Assembly (NCBI GenBank): GCA_028290685.1
Contig: JAQGJI010000195.1
Coordinates: 1 to 7,090 of the forward strand
Source of the DNA: Devosia sp.
GTDB lineage: Bacteria > Pseudomonadota > Alphaproteobacteria > Rhizobiales > Devosiaceae
Reading direction: 5' to 3'
Length of the DNA: 7,090 nt
The notes under the pieces were generated by a model, which saw only the letters and a program-made list of their open reading frames with translations, did not search any database and had not been told where the DNA came from. The position numbers and the translations under genes were made by a program. Of this stretch, positions 4,701 through 7,090 are shown piece by piece (the first letter of the stretch is position 1; every line of letters starts with the position of its first letter).

Positions 4701-7090
4701 CCTCGATGGGCGCACCAGCGCCTTTATCGACGGGTTTGATGTGCGCAGCAGTTCGCTTGTAGATAGCCTTGATAGCCGTGCGGGTATGCTGATCGAGCAG
4801 ATCGATGCGCGCAGTGCCGGCCTTGCCGGTGAAATCGACACCCGCACCGCAACCCTGTCGGCCCGAATTGCCGATCGGACCGGCCAGCTGTCGGCAGAGA
4901 TTGCCGAACGGACCAGCGCCCTCACCGGCGAACTGGAAAGCCGCGCGGCAGAATTCCGGGCCACCCTCGATGGTGGTACCCAGGAGCTGGCGCAGGCTGT
5001 CGGCACCCGTACCCAGCAGCTTTCAGAAGCCCTGGGCATGCGGACACAGGCACTTGGCGATACGCTCGCCACCCATACGACTTCGATCGGCGAAACCATC
5101 GGGCTGCACACCAGCGAACTGGCTGACACACTGGTCAACCAGGGCGACGAAGCCCGGCGCAAGATCGAAGAAGCGATGCTGGCTGCCAGCGACACGATGG
5201 CAGAGCGCGTGAGCACCATGTCCACGCTCATCGGCGGCAGGGTGGCTGAACTCAACACCAATCTGGGCACCGGCCTGGATGGCGCCCTGGCCCGCATCAA
5301 CGACGCCGAGCATGGCATGACCAGCCGCATCAATGCCGCGAGTGCCAGCGTGGGCGAGAGTGCCCGTCAAGCCGCCGACCTCATCGAAACCGGCGTCAAC
5401 TCGGCGCGCAAGGCCATCACCGACATGGTTGATAGCCGCCTGGGCACCCTGCCCGAGGCCATCACCGCGCGTGCCGACATCACGGCAGAGCGCCTTGCAG
5501 CACTCAATTCCTCGATCAATACCTCGATCACCCAATCCATGGCCGACCTGGAAGCCGGGGCGGACCGGATCGAGGAAACCATTGCAACCCGCATCACGGC
5601 CGCAACCCAGAATATCGCAAGCGATGTCACCAGCACTGCCGACCGGATGGATAATGCGGTCCGCACGGCCCTGGAGCAAATCCGGCTGGCAGCGGGCGAC
5701 ATCGATCAGTTGCTGACGGTCAAGGCCGTGGATGCGGTGGGCAACATCGAAACACGCCTGACCGATATCAACCGTTCTGTGGAAGAGCACACCAATGCCT
5801 TTGCGGCGCTGGTCAGCGAACGTTCCGATCAGTTGCAGGGAGCCCTTGCAAGCCACGGCAACCTGCTGCGCGAGGCCCTGGGCGAGAACGCCCGCGAGGC
5901 CGAGGCCATCATGGCCGTGTCGACTTCGCGCATTCTCACCGATGTCACAGCCGCCCTGGGCAAGCTCAACGACAGCAATCTCCTGCTCCAGCGGGTGCTC
6001 GATGCTTCGACGGCAAACCTGGCCAATCTCGAAACCTCGGTGGCGCAGCAGACCTCCACCTATTCCAACACCATTCGCGATGCCATCGGGCAGACCGAAC
6101 AGGCCGGCAACATGGTCAGCCAGCACGTCACGGCGCTGCAGGCCACGATCCGGGGCATGGTGGACGAATTCTCGAGCGTGCTGGGCAGGCTCGATACGGA
6201 AGCCGAAACCATGAACCAGGCTTCGCGCGCCCTCACCATCAGCGGCGACAACGCCATGGAAACGCTGGAAGAACGCCGTGGCGCCATGGACGCCCTGGCA
6301 CAGAGCTTTGCCAACCGTGCCGATGATATCGACGGGCGCATGCGCATGTTCGCGCAATCGATCGCCGATACGGTCAACGAGACCGAACGCCGCCTGATCG
6401 GGGCGCGCCGTGCCATGGACGAGGCGCTGGATGCCACCACCGGCAATGTTGCCGAAACGCTGGCCCTGACCACTTCCACCATTACCGAACAGCTGAGCGC
6501 CGCCACAAGCGAGATCAACGACACGCTCCGCCTGACGTCGGACAATGTCAGCAATGCGCTCTATTCCACCAATGAGAGGTTCACCTCGACGCTCAACAGC
6601 AACGCCGCCCAGGTGGACAATGTGGTGCAGCGCGCTGCCGAAGCCGCCGCCAATGCCCTCAACCAGACCGCATCCTCGGTCCGCATGGCGCTTTCGGACC
6701 AGTCTATGCAGGTGAACGCGGCGCTGGAAGACAACGCCGCTCGTGTCAGCGATGTGATTACCTCGACGGCCTCGAGCGTGACCGATGTGCTCAATTCGAC
6801 CAGCAGCACGCTGGCCGAAACGCTCACCGAATCGTCGTCCTCGGTGCGCAACGCCATTGCCGCCAACACCGGTCAGTTGCGCAATGCCATCGACCAGAGC
6901 ACGGGCAGCGTCCGCCAGGCGATGGAAGAAACGTCGGGCAATCTGCGTCAGGTTCTGGACCAGACCACAGGCGTCGTCCGCCAGGTGCTGGACGAAACCA
7001 GCGGCTCTGTGCGCCAGGTGCTGGACGAAACCACAGGCTCGGTGCGCCAGGTGCTCGATGAAACGACCGGGGCGTTCCAGCAGCGGCTGG
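1792..7090 (+). CDS. Giant membrane-anchored coiled-coil protein, GPR/RgsE-type polar growth ring protein (C-terminus cut)
   Basis: The frame is open for 1,766 codons from ATG 1792 to the right edge without a stop. Residues 1-86 are polar. Two hydrophobic helices follow: about 87-108 (PIWIAVGLSVLWLTITGIGAYL) split by no charge, and about 126-147, ending in RR at 148-149. This predicts a cytoplasmic N-terminus, a 15-20-residue periplasmic loop and a cytoplasmic remainder. From residue 171 onward the chain is helical in character: I see a single proline (residue 1221), no tryptophan and no cysteine. It is organised in 11-residue repeats of the form L-D-E-R-T-x-x-L-x-x-x. Two N-terminal membrane helices followed by a huge apolipoprotein-like repeat region are what is known of GPR of Agrobacterium tumefaciens (about 2,100 residues; RgsE in Sinorhizobium), which forms a ring at the growing pole and is needed for polar growth and rod shape. 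On that model about 350 residues are missing here. The ribosome-binding site is weak (GAGAG, 1776-1780), so translation may be coupled to the leader ORF. An in-frame GTG at 1723 would add a cysteine-rich segment unlike the rest and is not preferred. Homology is inferred from architecture; the alternatives are another giant coiled-coil scaffold or an apolipoprotein-domain protein of unknown role. Confidence 0.78.
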   Translation, partial: MAKNPTPKNDPAALAFSAVEDALKDSVFNLDTPTPAKPGDKKPAPVKSERLRAADKIAQQAGTVANDDRFAPSKILYGLHNSSSATPIWIAVGLSVLWLTITGIGAYLRYGAQFGNFGQFVGTFDFIGLLATMVLPVFGFFAVASLFRRAQDLRNAASSITQAAIRLAEPEVTAADKVASVGQAVRREVNALGDGLERALSRAGELEVMIHNEVTALERTYSDNESRMRALIAELASQRESVLTNTERVREAITESHTGLVFDLDMISQRISGTIVESGGNLTRALETAGNTLTNSFGERTEGFVSLVDNRTSDFISALDDSAARLSLSFDDKTAALTQALDSRAGHLNKGVEGRIAALTDALDNHAASIATAMDERTRLIDERTGVITGSFEERTASLAGLLEGTSGKIAETLDVTTGRFASALDERTARLEGLLDNSSGRIAETLDETTVRLASTLDERTAALEGLLGGTGGRITDALDDTTSRLAAALDERTATISGLLSNGSAALLEDLRARGQDVSSGLNLVGQRIAEDITARSHQAEGLLSTLARQLDESVSIQLNAMDSRLQSAVIEINGALDDTAERARVTLSSAGQDSLSQFDARLTEIAAILDTRLNTLDGVIGDKGESLIARLEQQGTSFAARANVLEMALNEESGRFNDVVAERTREMGEVLGARTHAITETLVSRSREIADSLEGHAGIIAEALDERTKAIDTILASRTGELTSAIATHAQSLDETLSVRGRDLGEAIRVRSQELGETLSTGTSAFDLAIAGRTQRLADTLGERTNALSLELDSRTGTLASELSERTDALALQIAERTGQLVDQLGAGTAQFTGEIERQGAALFDGLDSRTGMLAAALDERTGALLSNIDQRANQLTRGLDSRTGNLIEGIDQRADAFAESLDTRAGSFIDGIDQRLDAIAESLDIRTSSLVEGIDQRMDAIAESLDSRTSRFIDSIDQRTNALGDGLDGRTSAFIDGFDVRSSSLVDSLDSRAGMLIEQIDARSAGLAGEIDTRTATLSARIADRTGQLSAEIAERTSALTGELESRAAEFRATLDGGTQELAQAVGTRTQQLSEALGMRTQALGDTLATHTTSIGETIGLHTSELADTLVNQGDEARRKIEEAMLAASDTMAERVSTMSTLIGGRVAELNTNLGTGLDGALARINDAEHGMTSRINAASASVGESARQAADLIETGVNSARKAITDMVDSRLGTLPEAITARADITAERLAALNSSINTSITQSMADLEAGADRIEETIATRITAATQNIASDVTSTADRMDNAVRTALEQIRLAAGDIDQLLTVKAVDAVGNIETRLTDINRSVEEHTNAFAALVSERSDQLQGALASHGNLLREALGENAREAEAIMAVSTSRILTDVTAALGKLNDSNLLLQRVLDASTANLANLETSVAQQTSTYSNTIRDAIGQTEQAGNMVSQHVTALQATIRGMVDEFSSVLGRLDTEAETMNQASRALTISGDNAMETLEERRGAMDALAQSFANRADDIDGRMRMFAQSIADTVNETERRLIGARRAMDEALDATTGNVAETLALTTSTITEQLSAATSEINDTLRLTSDNVSNALYSTNERFTSTLNSNAAQVDNVVQRAAEAAANALNQTASSVRMALSDQSMQVNAALEDNAARVSDVITSTASSVTDVLNSTSSTLAETLTESSSSVRNAIAANTGQLRNAIDQSTGSVRQAMEETSGNLRQVLDQTTGVVRQVLDETSGSVRQVLDETTGSVRQVLDETTGAFQQRL
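2965..3294 (+). repeat. 33-residue (99-bp) higher-order repeat
   Basis: Three full units of 33 residues start at 2965, 3064 and 3163, and the first third of a fourth starts at 3262. Each unit is three 11-mers: one of type LDERTAxLEGL, one rich in G/S/T with GRI or GKI, and one of type LDxTTxRLAxx. Neighbouring units often use different synonymous codons, such as ctc against ctt and acg against aca. The repeat is therefore not a recent DNA duplication. Confidence 0.85.
4405..4734 (+). repeat. 22-residue (66-bp) alternating repeat, five copies
   Basis: Five consecutive 22-residue units start at 4405, 4471, 4537, 4603 and 4669. Each pairs an I-type 11-mer (IDQRxDAxAES) with an L-type 11-mer (LDxRTxxFIDG or LVEG), so the first residue alternates strictly I, L, I, L. 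The fifth unit and the last half of the fourth are more diverged. The 22-residue period is the classical apolipoprotein A1/A4/E period. Codons differ between copies although residues match. Confidence 0.82.
6415..7090 (+). repeat. C-terminal 11-residue repeat block ending in near-identical 33-bp units
   Basis: From 6415 the 11-mer pattern resumes and runs to the window edge, with 20 full units to 7074. The motif is now of type VRQVLDETTGS, which is the same L-D-E-x-T-G-x-V core as upstream if read from the L. Units at 6943, 6976, 7009 and 7042 are the most alike at DNA level: 29 of 33 bases are shared between 6976-7008 and 7009-7041, and 27 of 33 between 7009-7041 and 7042-7074. The array continues past the right edge, so its full length is unknown. 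Confidence 0.85.

Larger units (their letters stand above)
2482..5976 (+). repeat. Array of 11-residue (33-bp) coding repeats, four register blocks
   Basis: Starting each unit at the hydrophobic residue of the motif hydrophobic-D-x-R-T-x-x-hydrophobic-x-x-x, units follow each other without gaps in four blocks. These are 2482-2910 (13 units), 2932-3723 (24 units), 3745-5625 (57 units) and 5647-5976 (10 units). Between blocks are extra 7-residue segments: MDERTRL (2911-2931), ANVLEMA (3724-3744) and VTSTADR (5626-5646). In the 42 units from 3778 to 5163, position 1 is always L, I, V or F. The first few units of block 1 and the last few of block 4 are weak. Eleven-residue repeats give amphipathic helices or slightly right-handed coiled coils, as in apolipoproteins. 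Confidence 0.85.

Noticed and set aside
5023..6357. A 444-codon open frame on the minus strand, with another of 379 codons at 3406-4545 and one of 315 codons at 2451-3398.
   Set aside because: They lie opposite the giant gene. The 33-bp codon-phased repeats and high GC keep stops out of other frames over long distances. The translations are compositionally odd and match no family I recognise, while the plus frame shows a coherent repeat protein.
6844..7090. Regular 33-bp repeats suggesting a CRISPR array or a non-coding satellite.
   Set aside because: There is no spacer structure: the units are contiguous, in frame, and encode a continuous 11-residue motif that extends the upstream pattern.
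1792..7090. Methyl-accepting chemotaxis receptor, because of two membrane helices followed by a long coiled coil.
   Set aside because: The periplasmic loop is only about 15-20 residues. There is no HAMP domain and no conserved MCP hairpin tip, and the protein is several times too long.
1792..7090. Phage tape-measure or tail protein, because of great length and repeats.
   Set aside because: No phage genes are nearby. The neighbour is housekeeping prfC, and the membrane anchor is N-terminal, as in GPR.

Overview
The window looks like chromosomal DNA of a GC-rich alphaproteobacterium, most likely in the order Hyphomicrobiales (Rhizobiales). This rests on GC-rich codon use and on the nature of the large second gene. 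I place it no lower than order. A Devosia-like genus is possible, but that is a guess.

There are only two substantial genes, and they are divergently transcribed. On the minus strand, from 1366 off the left edge, is prfC, which encodes peptide chain release factor RF3; about 455 N-terminal residues are present and the C-terminus is cut. On the plus strand, from 1792 off the right edge, is one uninterrupted reading frame of at least 1,766 codons. Its protein has a short cytoplasmic N-terminus, two membrane-spanning segments, and about 1,600 residues of nearly proline-free helix built from 11-residue repeats. This architecture matches the GPR (growth pole ring) protein of Agrobacterium, called RgsE in Sinorhizobium. 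GPR is a giant apolipoprotein-like coiled-coil protein needed for unipolar growth in that order. The assignment is by architecture, not alignment.

The 425-bp spacer between them (1367-1791) is the regulatory part. It holds a strong sigma70-type promoter for prfC on the minus strand. It also holds two perfect 8-bp inverted repeats with the same 18-nt spacing, two near-consensus CtrA-like TTAA-N7-TTAA sites, and a 17-codon leader ORF. The leader ORF has a good Shine-Dalgarno sequence and stops 5 nt before the start codon of the giant gene.

The most striking signal is inside the giant gene. An 11-residue motif (hydrophobic-D-x-R-T-x-x-hydrophobic-x-x-x) runs for about 124 units, and each time its register changes the net shift is exactly 7 residues modulo 11. 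Higher-order repeats of 33 and 22 residues, and a cluster of 33-bp units near the right edge, sit on top of it. Except for that last cluster, neighbouring repeats differ mostly at synonymous positions, so they are old and appear to be kept by selection on the protein. The two genes have no obvious shared function: one acts in translation termination, the other probably in cell envelope growth.
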